DNA of 64,000 nt from Virgibacillus sp. 7505. GTDB taxonomy: Bacteria > Bacillota > Bacilli > Bacillales > Amphibacillaceae. This document shows, in pieces, positions 63,929 to 64,000 of this stretch. The notes beneath the pieces were generated by a model that saw nothing but the letters and a program-made list of their open reading frames with translations, searched no databases and was not told the origin of the DNA. The stretch spans positions 62,001-126,000 of the forward strand of contig NZ_NPBF01000025.1 of NCBI RefSeq assembly GCF_002272135.1, in the 5' to 3' direction. The first letter of the stretch is position 1, and each line of letters opens with the position of its first letter. The position numbers and the translations under genes are program-made.

Positions 63929-64000
63929 ATACGTTAAATATGGCCTTATCATTCTGCTTAGTACAGCTCTGATCCTCTTCACCCAGCAAATCAAGCTGCT
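63909..64000 (+). CDS. Membrane protein, N-terminal part (cut by window edge)
   Basis: The ATG at 63909 follows CAGGAGG with nine bases between. About 30 residues are visible, with a first membrane helix (YGLIILLSTALILFTQQI). It overlaps the DUF3100 gene by 20 bases and so is coupled to it. Too little is visible to name a family; it may be the partner subunit of the DUF3100 protein. Confidence 0.6.
   Translation, partial: MSVQLNKYVKYGLIILLSTALILFTQQIKL

Overview
The window looks like chromosomal DNA of a low-to-mid GC Gram-positive Bacillaceae. Evidence: AGGAGG-type ribosome binding sites, frequent TTG and GTG starts, TGTAAGCG-type CcpA (cre) sites, AraR-type operators, Bacillus-type ara genes (araL, araM, araN/P/Q), a class III FBPase, YitT, YesL, YvaD and SR1P-like proteins. 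A Terribacillus- or Virgibacillus-like genus is a guess. I saw no rRNA, tRNA, phage, insertion sequence or CRISPR array.

Layout. 1-614: MarR regulator and truncated rhodanese-domain gene. 881-6323: alpha-galactoside module (GH4 melA, ABC transporter without ATPase, AraC regulator). 6409-10502: fbp, yitT, a P-loop protein. 10679-16139: RutA-like flavin monooxygenase cluster with two amidohydrolase-type enzymes, FMN reductase, TSUP permease and a convergent PrpR_N/PucR-type regulator. 16391-17431: small membrane protein, an HTH gene broken by an in-frame stop, an acetyltransferase. 17666-22526: split transketolase, SDR, MFS transporter, SR1P-like peptide and GntR/FCD regulator. 22715-23026: probable type I toxin-antitoxin locus. 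23075-25716: AAA ATPase plus membrane TPR protein. 25913-29300: TetR/YvaD pair, ABC-type ATPase, two GNATs, DJ-1/PfpI protein. 29417-35064: PRD regulator with a lactose/cellobiose-type PTS and an M20 amidohydrolase. 35219-39109: araDBA. 39243-45834: citrate-type cluster (aconitase, two LysR regulators, RraA, CitM). 45966-47318: HAD phosphatase and Crp/Fnr regulator. 47597-59548: araR, araN and a nine-gene arabinan/arabinose operon. 59760-61523: YhgE/Pip-type membrane protein and PadR regulator. 61819-64000: M20 peptidase, DUF3100 membrane protein and a truncated membrane gene.

How it fits together. Most of the window is catabolic and regulatory. Arabino-oligosaccharides would enter through AraNPQ, be cut by two GH51 enzymes and a GH43 enzyme, and pass through AraA, AraB and AraD to xylulose 5-phosphate. 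Three ara transcription units carry AraR-like operators, in two cases as pairs 41-42 bp apart, and a single operator precedes araR itself. Six cre-like sites tie melA, msmE, the PTS, citM, araN and abfA to carbon catabolite control. The aconitase and citM promoters carry nearly identical ATAA-N7-TTAT dyads of the CcpC type, linking two units separated by 4.4 kb. The least familiar parts are the RutA-like cluster, the split-transketolase cluster, the toxin locus and the AAA/TPR pair.
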